A model generated the notes under the pieces. It was given only the letters and a program-made list of their open reading frames with translations, did no database searches and was not told the origin of the DNA. Shown in pieces: positions 43,724 to 52,489 of a stretch of 64,000 nt of DNA. The translations under genes and the position numbers were made by a program. The stretch comes from Cupriavidus taiwanensis. GTDB lineage: Bacteria; Pseudomonadota; Gammaproteobacteria; Burkholderiales; Burkholderiaceae. The stretch lies in contig NZ_LT984804.1 of the NCBI RefSeq assembly GCF_900250115.1, positions 1,193,301 to 1,257,300 of the forward strand, given 5' to 3'. Numbering within the stretch: the stretch's first letter is position 1; each line of letters begins with the position of its first letter.

Positions 43724-44449
43724 CTAGGCCTGCGGGGTGCCGCCGGCTTCGCCCCCCACGCCCGCCTGCATCAACAGCACGGCGTCGCGCTTGTCCAGCA
43801 GGTGCTGGCGCAGGATCTCGGCCATGCGCTTGCCGTCGCGGGCTTCGAGTGCCGCCAGCATCTCCTCATGGTCATGGATGGCGCTGTCCCATTTTGGCTT
43901 GCGGTAGTTGGAGCGAAAGCGCAGCGCCTGCAGCCGCCGGTTCACCGACAGGTAGGTCTGGCGCAGCGCCGCATTGCGGGCCGCCAGGTTGATGCGGTCA
44001 TGGATCTGGTGGTTCAGGCGGTAATAGCCGGGCAGGTCTTCGTGGGCGCGGCACGCCAGCATGGCGTAGTGCAAGGCCTTGAGCTCGGCCAGCTCCACGG
44101 CGGTGATGCGCTGGCACGCCAGTTCGCCGGAAAACGCCTCCAGGTTGCTCAACAGCTCGAAAGTATCGCGGATTTCCGTCGCGGACAGGCGCGCGACGCT
44201 GGCGCCGCGGTTGGGCGAGATCTCGATCAGCCCTTCCGCCGCCAGCACCTTCAGCGCTTCGCGCAGCGGCGTGCGGGAGATGCCCAGGGTCTCGGACAAC
44301 TCGCGCTCGTTGAGCTTGCGCCCGGGCTCCAGCGCGCCCTCGACGATCAGGGTGCGCAGATGCGTGACCACGGTGTCGTGCAGGCGCTGGCGTTCCACCG
44401 GAGGGAGCTGGCGCGTCACGTCAGGGTTTGAATCGGCTTGGATTTGCAT
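43724..44449 (-). CDS. GntR-family (FadR/FCD subfamily) regulator
   Basis: A 241-residue regulator. The N-terminal winged HTH has GRKLNERELSETLGISRTPL and LREALKVLAAEGLIEISPNR; the all-helical FCD ligand domain follows with ELLSNLEAFSGELAC and a conserved DHEEMLAAL stretch. It diverges from the catabolic operon at 44641. Three exact 10-bp boxes, TTGCATTCAA or its complement, lie at its own start and between the genes, a layout expected for autorepression and for control of the operon. Confidence 0.93.
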   Translation of the reverse strand: MQIQADSNPDVTRQLPPVERQRLHDTVVTHLRTLIVEGALEPGRKLNERELSETLGISRTPLREALKVLAAEGLIEISPNRGASVARLSATEIRDTFELLSNLEAFSGELACQRITAVELAELKALHYAMLACRAHEDLPGYYRLNHQIHDRINLAARNAALRQTYLSVNRRLQALRFRSNYRKPKWDSAIHDHEEMLAALEARDGKRMAEILRQHLLDKRDAVLLMQAGVGGEAGGTPQA

Positions 44450-44480
44450 TCAATTCGCCCGGTGGACAGATTGAATGCAA
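44444..44480. promoter_or_regulatory. Inverted pair of TTGCATTCAA boxes at the gntR start
   Basis: TTGCATTCAA at 44444-44453 (covering the gntR start codon) and its exact complement TTGAATGCAA at 44471-44480, 27 bp apart. TTG...CAA is a typical half-symmetry for FadR-type sites. Confidence 0.6.
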
Positions 44481-44610
44481 GTTTAGCAGCCGCTTAACAG
44501 GAACGCCAGATTGATGGTAAACCCAAGTTTCATCGGAGGTTATCGGGTAAACGCTAGCGAAAAAGACTCCTATCGGCTCTGTTTTTTCACCACTCCTTTG
44601 GTAGAGTATT

Positions 44611-44620
44611 TTGCATTCAA
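44611..44620 (+). promoter_or_regulatory. Third TTGCATTCAA box, before the catabolic operon
   Basis: An exact copy of the box, ending 20 bp before the aminotransferase start and next to its ribosome-binding site. Repression from this position would block transcription or elongation of the operon. Confidence 0.6.
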
Positions 44621-44640
44621 AACTCAAACGGAGGAGTTCC

Positions 44641-45861
44641 ATGCAGAATCTCAACTTTCACCCCGCCGGCCGCCACTTCCTGCAGATTCCCGGTCCGAGC
44701 CCGGTGCCGGACCGGATCCTGCGCGCCATCAGCTACCCGACCATCGACCATCGCGGCCCGGAATTCGGCGCGCTCGGCCTGAAGGTGCTGGATGGGATCA
44801 GGCAGATCTTCAAGACCGAACACCCGGTGGTGATCTATCCGGCCTCGGGCACCGGCGCGTGGGAAGCCGCCTTGTCGAACACCCTGAGCCCCGGCGACAC
44901 CGTGCTGATGTTTGAAACCGGACACTTCGCCACGCTGTGGAAGAAGATGGCCGAGAACCTGGGCATCCGCCCTGAGTTCCTCGGCCTGCCGGGCGTCGAA
45001 GGCTGGCGCAACGGGGTGCAGGCCGACATGATCGAGGCCCGCCTGCGCGCCGATGCCACGCATGCCATCAAGGCCGTATGCGTGGTGCACAACGAAACCT
45101 CGACCGGCGTGACCTCCGATATCGCCGCGGTGCGCCGCGCCATCGATGCGGCCGGGCACCCGGCGCTGCTGCTGGTCGACACCATTTCCGGGCTGGCCTC
45201 CGCCGACTATCGCCATGACGAATGGGGCGTCGACGTGACCGTGTCGGGCTCGCAGAAGGGCCTGATGCTGCCGCCGGGCATCAGTTTCAACGCGGTATCG
45301 CCCAAGGCCATCGAGGCTTCGCGCTCGGCTCGGCTGCCGCGCAGCTTCTGGGGCTGGAACGAGATCATCGAGATGAACCGGACCGGCTACTGGCCCTACA
45401 CCCCCAGCACCAACCTGCTGTACGGGCTGTCGGAAGCGCTCGACATGATCCTGGAGGAAGGGCTGGACAACGTCTTTGCCCGCCACCAGCGCCTGGCCGA
45501 GGCCTGCCGCCGCGCGGTCAGGGCCTGGGGCCTGGAGATCCAGTGCGCGGATCCTGCGGTGTACAGCCCGGTGCTGACCGGCGTGATGATGCCCGACGGC
45601 GTCGACGCGGACGTGGTGCGCAGGCATATCTACGAGCGCTTCAACATGTCGCTGGGCGCCGGCCTGGGCAAGGTCAAGGGCCGCATGTTCCGCATCGGCC
45701 ATCTGGGCGACTGCAACGACCTTACGTTGATGGCCACGCTGGCGGGCTGCGAGATGGGGCTGAAGATCTCGGGCGTGCCGGTCGCCGCCAGCGGCACCGT
45801 TGCCGCCATGGACTATCTCGCCGCGCATACCGTGCCGCTGTCGCTCAAGGCTGCCGCCTGA
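44641..45861 (+). CDS. Class V aminotransferase, serine-glyoxylate aminotransferase-like
   Basis: A 406-residue PLP enzyme of the SGAT/AGAT group, which transfers an amino group from serine or alanine to glyoxylate. The N-terminus reads HFLQIPGPSPVPDRILRAIS, the typical opening of the group. SGSQKGLMLPPG carries the PLP Lys (about residue 206). GGAGGAG stands just before the ATG. First gene of a plus-strand operon with two MFS transporters, an amidase and a hydratase/FAH-like enzyme, under the divergent GntR protein. Its partner enzymes suggest a catabolic rather than photorespiratory-type role, so the amino donor may be another small amino acid. Confidence 0.9.
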   Translation: MQNLNFHPAGRHFLQIPGPSPVPDRILRAISYPTIDHRGPEFGALGLKVLDGIRQIFKTEHPVVIYPASGTGAWEAALSNTLSPGDTVLMFETGHFATLWKKMAENLGIRPEFLGLPGVEGWRNGVQADMIEARLRADATHAIKAVCVVHNETSTGVTSDIAAVRRAIDAAGHPALLLVDTISGLASADYRHDEWGVDVTVSGSQKGLMLPPGISFNAVSPKAIEASRSARLPRSFWGWNEIIEMNRTGYWPYTPSTNLLYGLSEALDMILEEGLDNVFARHQRLAEACRRAVRAWGLEIQCADPAVYSPVLTGVMMPDGVDADVVRRHIYERFNMSLGAGLGKVKGRMFRIGHLGDCNDLTLMATLAGCEMGLKISGVPVAASGTVAAMDYLAAHTVPLSLKAAA

Positions 45862-45975
45862 CGCAGCCCTTTCCATCTGGTACGGGGACGGGCGCACGCG
45901 CCGCCCCGGCCGGATACTGATCCCAACGGATCAGCGCAGCACTGCCGTACCTGACATAAAAACAGAGGAGACGCT

Positions 45976-47280
45976 GTGGATACGACTCTGCAGGCGGGAG
46001 CAAGGATCAGGACGTTCGAGGATGCGACCTATCGCAAGGTGAGCTGGAGGCTGGTGCCATTCCTGATGGTCTGCTTCCTGATCGCCTATCTCGACCGTGT
46101 CAACGTAGGTTTTGCCAAGCTCCAGATGTCGCAGCAACTGGGCTTCAGCGAAACCGTCTATGGGCTGGGCGCCGGGATTTTCTTTATCGGCTACTTCCTG
46201 TTCGAAGTGCCGAGCAACCTGGCCTTGCACAAGTTCGGCGCCAAGGTATGGATCGGCCGGATCATGATCACGTGGGGGATACTGTCCGCCTGCTTTGCCT
46301 TCGTGGAGACGCCTGCCCAGTTCTACACGCTGCGCTTCCTGCTGGGGCTGGCGGAGGCGGGCTTCACGCCCGGCATCGTGTATTACCTGTCGTGCTGGTA
46401 TCCGTCGCACCGGCGCGCCAAGATCATGGCCATCTATTGCATGGGTTCGCCGCTGTCCGGCATCATCGGCAATCCGCTGTCCGGCTTCCTGATGGGCAGC
46501 ATGGCCGGCGTCGGAGGGTGGGGCGGCTGGCAATGGATGTTCATCATCGAGGCGGTGCCGGCGGTGCTGCTGGGTTGCTTCTGCTTCTACTACCTCGACA
46601 ACTCGATCGCCAGGGCCAAGTGGCTCACCAGCGACGAGAAGCGCGTGCTCGAGCAGGCCAAGGCGGAGGACATCAAGGCGGCGGACCCGCAGGCCCGCGT
46701 CGGCAGGGTGTTTACCGATCCGCGCGTCTGGCTGATCAGCCTGATCTGCTTCTGCTATGTCACGGGCCAGTACGGCATCACGCTGTGGCTGCCGACCTTC
46801 ATCAAGTCGACCGGTGTCAGCGATCCGCTGCATATCGGCCTGCTGAGCGCGATCCCGTACATGGCCGCCATTGTCGCGATGTATTTCTTCGGCCGTAGCG
46901 CCGACAAGCACCGCGAACGGCGCTGGCACCTGATCATCCCTTGCATGATGGGCGCGATCGGTTTCCTGGCGCTGCCATGGGTGATGCACAACACCGCGCT
47001 GTCGCTGGTGTTCCTGTCGATCGCCGCCGCCGGCATCCTGACCTGCACCCCGCTGTTCTGGTCGCTGCCGACGGCGTTCCTCAGCGGTGCGGCGGCGGCC
47101 ACGGCCATCGCCATGAGCAATTCGATCGGCAATCTGGCCGGCTTCACCAGCGGCTACATGATCGGCTACCTGCGCGACGTGACCCAGAGCGGCAGCAGCG
47201 CCTACTACATGATCGCCGGCATGCTGGTCCTCGGCGCCTTCGCGATCTGGACCATTCCCGCCAGGCTGGTCAACCGATAG
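45976..47280 (+). CDS. MFS transporter, anion:cation symporter (ACS) type
   Basis: A 434-residue permease with 12 predicted membrane segments. YLDRVNVGFAKLQM is the ACS-family signature between TM1 and TM2; the members move organic anions such as phthalate, glucarate or 4-hydroxyphenylacetate. It starts at GTG 45976, with GAGGAG five bases upstream. It lies 114 bp after the aminotransferase gene and 89 bp before the amidase gene. A carboxylate substrate fits the operon's enzymes. Confidence 0.92.
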   Translation: MDTTLQAGARIRTFEDATYRKVSWRLVPFLMVCFLIAYLDRVNVGFAKLQMSQQLGFSETVYGLGAGIFFIGYFLFEVPSNLALHKFGAKVWIGRIMITWGILSACFAFVETPAQFYTLRFLLGLAEAGFTPGIVYYLSCWYPSHRRAKIMAIYCMGSPLSGIIGNPLSGFLMGSMAGVGGWGGWQWMFIIEAVPAVLLGCFCFYYLDNSIARAKWLTSDEKRVLEQAKAEDIKAADPQARVGRVFTDPRVWLISLICFCYVTGQYGITLWLPTFIKSTGVSDPLHIGLLSAIPYMAAIVAMYFFGRSADKHRERRWHLIIPCMMGAIGFLALPWVMHNTALSLVFLSIAAAGILTCTPLFWSLPTAFLSGAAAATAIAMSNSIGNLAGFTSGYMIGYLRDVTQSGSSAYYMIAGMLVLGAFAIWTIPARLVNR

Positions 47281-47369
47281 CCGGGCCAGGCGGGGCGCGG
47301 CCACCTTGCCGCGGCCCCGCCGCACTCCCCCCAACCCTACGCGCCCGTGCGGCGCATGGAAGTCCCCTC

Positions 47370-48896
47370 ATGAAAACCTCGTACCAACCGGCGCCGCACG
47401 GCCCGGGCCAGCACGCGCCGTTCAGCGTGGTGGAAGCCACCGTTGCCGGTGCGCATGCCGCGATGCGCGACGGCACGCTGACGGCGCGCCAGCTGGCCAG
47501 CCGCTGCCTGGACCGCATTGCCACCTATGACCAGCGCGGCCCAGCGCTGCGCAGCATCCTTCAGGTCAATCCGCAGGCACTGGAAGAAGCGGACCGCATC
47601 GACGCCACCGCTGCGCGCAATCCCTCGCAGGCGCTGGCGCCGCTGCAGGGCATCCCGGTGCTGGTCAAGGACAACATCGAATGCGCCGGCATGGCTACCA
47701 CCGCGGGCGCCGAATGCCTGCGCGACAACCTGTCAGCCAACGATGCCTTCGTCATCCAGAGGTTGCGCGAGGCGGGCGCGGTGGTGCTGGCCAAGACCAA
47801 CCTGCATGAGCTTGCGTCCGGTGGCGAGACCGTCAGCACGCTGGGCGGGCAGACGTTGAATCCCTATGACCTGGGACGCACGCCCGGCGGCTCCAGCGGC
47901 GGCACCGCCGCCGGCATCGCCGCGAGCTTCGGCGTGCTTGGTATCGGCACCGACGGGGTCAATTCGATCCGCTCTCCGGCTTCGGCCAATAGCCTGGTCG
48001 GACTGCGGCCGACCATGGGTCTGATCAGCCGGGCCGGACTGGTCCCGTGCGGGCTGACGCAGGACACCATCGGTCCGATCACGCGCACCGTTGCCGATAC
48101 CGCGCTGATGCTCGATGTCATCGCCGGTTATGACCCCGCCGACCCGGTCACCAGCGAAGGTCCCGGCCATGTCCCGGCGAGCTATGCGGCGAGCCTCGAC
48201 CGCGACGGACTCAGGGGCGCGCGCATCGGCGTGCTGCGCAGCTTTTTCGGCAGCCAGGATGTGCATCGACCGGTCAACGCCGTGATGCAGCAGGCGCTGG
48301 CCGTCATCGCCGCGCAGGGCGCCGAACTGGTCGACATCGAGGACGCGATCAGCCCCGACGCGCTGCTGGCTTCCACGCTGGTGCACCACTACGAGATGGA
48401 GCGCGATCTCGACGCCTACCTGTCGCAGTTGCCGCCCGGCGTGCCGGTACGGTCCATGCAGGACATCATCGCCGCGGGCGGCGTGCATCCCAGCGTGGCC
48501 GGAACGCTGGCCACCGCGGTCGCGCTGAGCGAGCAGCAGGCCGAATACCGCGAGCGCATGCAGCGCCAGCACACCCTGCGCCAATGGCTGCGGGACCTGA
48601 TGGCGCGGCACCGGCTTGACGCGCTGGTGTTTCCGCACCAGCGGCGGCTGGTGGTTCCGATCGGGGAGACCCAGGCCGAGCGCAACGGCGTGCTCGCGTC
48701 GGCCACCGGCTTTCCCGCCATCGTCATCCCGGCCGGGTTTTCCGCGCCGCAGCGCAATGCGCCGCAAGGCGTGCCGGTGGGGCTGGAATTCTTCGGCCTG
48801 CCCTTCACCGAGCCCGTGCTGTTGCGCCTGGCGTTCGCGGCCGAGCAGGCCTTGCTTGCCCGCCGGCCGCCGCACTCGACGCCGGCCCTGGAGTAA
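47370..48896 (+). CDS. Amidase-signature family hydrolase
   Basis: A 508-residue amidase. The triad is visible: Lys in VLVKDNIE, Ser in GGSSGGTAAG, and the second Ser in GTDGVNSIRSPAS. The usual GTDTGGS is replaced by GTDGVNS here, but the Ser keeps its place; a VNSIR-type variant is a known subgroup, so activity is probable. It starts at 47370; the frame is open far upstream but only as a shadow of the transporter gene. Its job in the operon may be to release an amine or ammonia from an amide before or after transamination. Confidence 0.92.
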   Translation: MKTSYQPAPHGPGQHAPFSVVEATVAGAHAAMRDGTLTARQLASRCLDRIATYDQRGPALRSILQVNPQALEEADRIDATAARNPSQALAPLQGIPVLVKDNIECAGMATTAGAECLRDNLSANDAFVIQRLREAGAVVLAKTNLHELASGGETVSTLGGQTLNPYDLGRTPGGSSGGTAAGIAASFGVLGIGTDGVNSIRSPASANSLVGLRPTMGLISRAGLVPCGLTQDTIGPITRTVADTALMLDVIAGYDPADPVTSEGPGHVPASYAASLDRDGLRGARIGVLRSFFGSQDVHRPVNAVMQQALAVIAAQGAELVDIEDAISPDALLASTLVHHYEMERDLDAYLSQLPPGVPVRSMQDIIAAGGVHPSVAGTLATAVALSEQQAEYRERMQRQHTLRQWLRDLMARHRLDALVFPHQRRLVVPIGETQAERNGVLASATGFPAIVIPAGFSAPQRNAPQGVPVGLEFFGLPFTEPVLLRLAFAAEQALLARRPPHSTPALE

Positions 48897-49005
48897 CGGC
48901 GCGCCGGAACGAAGTTTTATCGCTGCTCGACAAATGCCCGCCGCTCACGGCGGCACCAGGCTCGCGGACACACCGCGGCGACCTCTAGACGAGGAGGAGA
49001 CAAAG

Positions 49006-50454
49006 ATGGGCGCAGAAACTGTAGTTCAATCGCCGAATTCCCCCCAGCAGCAGGAGCTGGACCGGGCCATGGACGGCATCGGGGTGACCGCCTCGCACAA
49101 GAAGATCATCTTCATGATCATGCTGGGCGTGATGTTCGACGTGTTCGAGCAGAACGCCGTCGGCCTGATCGGTCCCATGCTGCGCGAGCAGTGGGGGATT
49201 TCGGTGGCGGAAATCGGCTTTCTCAACACGCTGACGTTCAGCGCCGCCGCGCTGGGGCGCATCGGCTCGGGCTATATCGCCGACCGCTACGGCCGGCGCG
49301 CGATGCTGAGCGCCAACCTGCTGCTGTTCACGCTGGGGGCCATCATCTGCGCGCTGGCGCCGAACTACTGGGTGCTGGCGGCGGGCCGCTTTATCGTCGG
49401 CATCGGCCTGGGCGGCGAGATCTCGATCGCCGTGACCATGCTGGCGGAACTGTGTTCGACCCGCTTCCGCGGCACGGCGGTGGGCCTGGTCAGTGTCGGC
49501 AGCGGCGGCCTGGGCAATATGCTGGCGCCGGCATTCGGCCTGGCGGTGTTCGCCTTGTTCCCGGGACCGGACAGCTGGCGCTGGCTCTTTGCCTGCCTGG
49601 TGCTGCCGGCGTTCTTCGTCATCTTCTATCGGCGCTTTATCCCGGAGACGCCGCGCTTCCTGCTGTCCAAGGGCCGGGTGGACGAGGCCAACCGGGTGCT
49701 GTCGGTGCTGGCATCGGGCCGGCTCGGCAAGCTCGACGGCGAGCCCACGCCCTATATCAAGGCGGCGATTCAGGACGAAGCGCCGCGCGCCAAAGTGCGG
49801 TTGAGCGATATCTTCAAGGGCCGGCTGGGACGGCGCACCATCGCGCTGGGCATTGCGGTGTCGATGACTTATGGCGCGCAGATCTCGGTGCTGACGCTGA
49901 TGCCGACCATCCTGATGGCGCAGGGATATACCATCTCCAAGAGCTTTCTCTTCACCATGGTGATGCAGAGCGGCAGCCTGTTCGGCGCGCTGGCCGCGTC
50001 GTACTGCGGCTATCACATCCCGCGCAAGCGGGTGCTGACCGTCGGCGCGGGCCTGGCCTGCGCAGCGGGGCTGTGCTTCGGCTTCCTGACGTATAACGTT
50101 GCGCTGGTGCTGCTGTTCGGCGCGGCCTTTACGTTCTGCGTGGTGTTGCTGAATACCTCGATCTGGATCTTCGCGCCGGAACAGTATCCTACCCATGTGC
50201 GCGCCTTCGGCACCTCGCTGATCCTGGCGCTTGGCACCTTGGCAGGGGCGCTGACGCCGCTGGTCAGCGGGCGCGTGTTCGAGAGCTACGGCGTTGGCGG
50301 CATGTTCAGCATGCTGGCGGCCATGTATGGCGTCTTTGCGCTGGCGGTGCAGTTCGCGCCTGAAACCTTCGGCCGCGCCATGGGCGAGACCGACGATGAC
50401 GCCGAAGGCCAGCGCGAGGTCCGCGGCGAAACGGCCAACGCCAGCGCTTCATAA
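49006..50454 (+). CDS. MFS transporter, second permease of the operon
   Basis: A 482-residue MFS protein with 12 predicted membrane segments. DRYGRRAMLSANLLLF is the loop between TM2 and TM3, and PETPRFLLSKGRVDEAN follows TM6, as in sugar-porter and aromatic-acid symporter relatives. GAGGAGGAG precedes ATG 49006; the longer upstream frame is a shadow. A second transporter within one operon suggests that two related compounds, or import and export, are handled. Confidence 0.9.
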   Translation: MGAETVVQSPNSPQQQELDRAMDGIGVTASHKKIIFMIMLGVMFDVFEQNAVGLIGPMLREQWGISVAEIGFLNTLTFSAAALGRIGSGYIADRYGRRAMLSANLLLFTLGAIICALAPNYWVLAAGRFIVGIGLGGEISIAVTMLAELCSTRFRGTAVGLVSVGSGGLGNMLAPAFGLAVFALFPGPDSWRWLFACLVLPAFFVIFYRRFIPETPRFLLSKGRVDEANRVLSVLASGRLGKLDGEPTPYIKAAIQDEAPRAKVRLSDIFKGRLGRRTIALGIAVSMTYGAQISVLTLMPTILMAQGYTISKSFLFTMVMQSGSLFGALAASYCGYHIPRKRVLTVGAGLACAAGLCFGFLTYNVALVLLFGAAFTFCVVLLNTSIWIFAPEQYPTHVRAFGTSLILALGTLAGALTPLVSGRVFESYGVGGMFSMLAAMYGVFALAVQFAPETFGRAMGETDDDAEGQREVRGETANASAS

Positions 50455-50463
50455 AGCGTGGAC

Positions 50464-50485
50464 GCGCCCGCCAGCGTGCGGGCGC
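50464..50485 (+). other. Hairpin between operon genes
   Basis: A perfect 8-bp stem, GCGCCCGC/GCGGGCGC, with a six-base loop and no T-tract. Within an operon this may stabilise the upstream mRNA rather than end transcription. Confidence 0.4.
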
Positions 50486-50530
50486 GGCTTGCAGGGCAAT
50501 ATTCTTGATCCACAAGGACTCAACCAAGTC

Positions 50531-51295
50531 ATGACAACTACCGATATCGACCGCGTCGCCCAGGCCCTGCTCAGCGCGCGGCGCGAACGCCGCTGCGCCG
50601 ATGCGCAAGCATTCGCCACGGCGCTCGCCAACGCCGGGCAGGCCTACGCGGTGCAAGCCATCGTCGCGCAGTCACTGGGCTGGCAAGAGGCCGGCGCCGC
50701 GTACTGGAAATCCGGCGGGCCTTCTCGCGACGCCACGATGACCCATGCGCGGCTGCCGGCGGCCGGGGTCTGGAACAGTCCTGCGCATGCCGGCGACTGG
50801 CCCTTTACGTGGCGCGGCATCGAGGCGGAGATCGCGCTGCGGCTGGGGCAGGGCGTGAATGCGGCGCAAGCGGCCAGCCTCGACTATGCCGATGCAGCGG
50901 CACTGGTCGAGGCGATGGCGGTGTCCATCGAGATCGTCGATTCGCGCTGGCAGCAGTACGTGAAGGCACCCGCCTTGCTGAAGCTGGCGGATCTTCAGGC
51001 GCATGGCGCATTGGTACTGGGGGCGTGGCGCGACTATGCCGCGCGCGACTGGGCCAGCCAGCGCTGCGTGGTGCAGATCGGCGCGCAGACTTTCGAGCGC
51101 CGCGGCACCCACGCGCTGGGCGATCCGGCCTATGGACTGGTTGCCTGGCTGCGCCATGCGACGCGCGACGGAGCCCGCGTCGAGGCCGGCACGGTGGTCA
51201 CCACCGGTACCTGGGTCGGCATCCTCGATGCCGCCGCGGGCGACCTGGTGACGGTGGCGTTCGAAGGCATCGGCGAGGCCTCGGTCCAGCTTTGA
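50531..51295 (+). CDS. 2-keto-4-pentenoate hydratase / FAH-superfamily enzyme
   Basis: A 254-residue enzyme of the fumarylacetoacetase-like fold that hydrates or decarboxylates 2-keto acids, or hydrolyses 1,3-diketones. It has DWPFTWRGIEAEIALRL, in which the E-x-E pair binds the metal, then SIEIVDSRW (ligand) and VTTGTWVGILDAAAGD near the end, the standard order. It lacks a strong ribosome-binding site. Last gene of the GntR-controlled operon. Confidence 0.88.
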   Translation: MTTTDIDRVAQALLSARRERRCADAQAFATALANAGQAYAVQAIVAQSLGWQEAGAAYWKSGGPSRDATMTHARLPAAGVWNSPAHAGDWPFTWRGIEAEIALRLGQGVNAAQAASLDYADAAALVEAMAVSIEIVDSRWQQYVKAPALLKLADLQAHGALVLGAWRDYAARDWASQRCVVQIGAQTFERRGTHALGDPAYGLVAWLRHATRDGARVEAGTVVTTGTWVGILDAAAGDLVTVAFEGIGEASVQL

Positions 51296-51302
51296 GGCGC
51301 AG

Positions 51303-51319
51303 GCCCCGAAGCGCGGGGC
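51303..51319. terminator. Hairpin between convergent operons
   Basis: A 6-bp perfect stem (GCCCCG/CGGGGC) with a five-base loop between the stop of the hydratase gene and the stop of the DUF2474 gene. No T-tract. Confidence 0.4.
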
Positions 51320-51320
51320 G

Positions 51321-51479
51321 TCAGCTGTGGAAGCCCACGCCCCGCATGATCAGCCGCAGCACCCACGCGGCCACGCCCAGTGCCGCCACGCTCGCGGCCC
51401 AGATCAGCACCAGCCAGCCGACGCGGCGCAGCCAGGTGCCGGCGCCGGTGCCGCCGCTGTCCGGGTGCGGCGCACCCAT
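51321..51479 (-). CDS. DUF2474 small membrane protein of the cyanide-insensitive oxidase operon
   Basis: A 52-residue protein with one membrane segment (about 20-42) and a short basic tail. Its ATG shares one base with the cioB stop (TGATG). Proteins of this size at this place belong to the DUF2474 group and, like CydX in the classical bd oxidase, may stabilise the complex. It is too short to judge from motifs alone; position and length give the call. Confidence 0.8.
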   Translation of the reverse strand: MGAPHPDSGGTGAGTWLRRVGWLVLIWAASVAALGVAAWVLRLIMRGVGFHS

Positions 51480-52486
51480 CAGTGATAGCCCTCGCCGTGG
51501 CGCACCTTGCCGCGGAACACGTAGTAGGCCCACACCGTGTACATCAGGATGAAGGGCACGATGAAGAGCGCGCCCACCAGCGCAAAGCCCTGGCTTTGCG
51601 GCGGCCCCGCGGCCTCCCAGATCGAGATCCCGGGCGGGATGATATTGGGCCAGACGCTGATCGCCAGCCCGCTGTAGCCCAGGAACACCAGTGCCAGCGC
51701 ATACAGGAAGGGCGAGATATCGGGCTCGCGGCGCAGCGCTCGCATCAGCATGAACATGCACAGCGCCACCAGGATCGGCACCGGCGAGAACCAGAACAGG
51801 TTGGGCAGGCTGAACCACCGATCCGCAATTTCGGGATGGGTCAGCGGCGTCCACAGGCTGATCACGGCGATCACCGCCAGCAGCAGCCATGCCAGCGTGC
51901 CGGTCAGGCGGATCATGCGCTGCTGCAGGTCGCCCTCGGTCTTCATGATCAGCCAGGTGCTGCCCAGCACGGTGTAGGCCACGATCAGGCCCACGCCGCA
52001 GAACAGCGGGAACGGCGCCAGCCAGTCCAGCGGGCCGCCGGCAAAACGGTGGCCTTCCAGCTTGATGCCGTCGATATAGGCGCCCAGCGCCACACCCTGG
52101 AAGAAGGTGGCCGTGGCCGAGCCGAGGATGAAGGCGGCGTCCCACACCGGGCGTTCGCGGTCATTGGCCTTGAAGCGGAACTCGAACGCCACGCCGCGGA
52201 AGATCAGGCCCAGCAGCATCAGCATCAGCGGCAGGTAGAGCGCGCTCAGCACCACCGAATACGCCAGCGGGAACGCCGCCAGCAGCCCGGCGCCGCCCAG
52301 CACCAGCCAGGTCTCGTTGCCGTCCCACACCGGCGCCACGGTGTTCATCATCACGTCGCGGTCATGCCGGTCAGGCACGAACGGGTACAGCATGCCGATG
52401 CCCAGGTCGAAGCCGTCCATCACCACATACATCATCACGCCAAAGAAGATGATGACGATCCAGAGAAGCGAGAGATCGATGCCCAT
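51479..52486 (-). CDS. cioB: Cyanide-insensitive terminal oxidase subunit II
   Basis: A 335-residue CydB/CioB protein with about eight membrane segments. VMDGFDLGIGMLYPF at the N-terminus and APVWDGNETWLVLGG are the family signatures. It forms the oxidase with CioA but carries no haem ligands of its own. It begins three bases after the cioA stop and overlaps the DUF2474 gene, a three-gene operon. Confidence 0.95.
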   Translation of the reverse strand: MGIDLSLLWIVIIFFGVMMYVVMDGFDLGIGMLYPFVPDRHDRDVMMNTVAPVWDGNETWLVLGGAGLLAAFPLAYSVVLSALYLPLMLMLLGLIFRGVAFEFRFKANDRERPVWDAAFILGSATATFFQGVALGAYIDGIKLEGHRFAGGPLDWLAPFPLFCGVGLIVAYTVLGSTWLIMKTEGDLQQRMIRLTGTLAWLLLAVIAVISLWTPLTHPEIADRWFSLPNLFWFSPVPILVALCMFMLMRALRREPDISPFLYALALVFLGYSGLAISVWPNIIPPGISIWEAAGPPQSQGFALVGALFIVPFILMYTVWAYYVFRGKVRHGEGYH

Positions 52487-52489
52487 GTG

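Noticed and set aside
47885..47990. Amidase with a broken catalytic motif (GTDGVNS for GTDTGGS)
   Set aside because: Both catalytic Ser and the Lys are in place, and the VNSIR variant exists in a recognised subgroup, so inactivation is unlikely.
51321..52145. A 274-residue frame through the cioB gene ending in the DUF2474 peptide
   Set aside because: Only its last 52 codons, from ATG 51479, make sense; the rest is a shadow of cioB.
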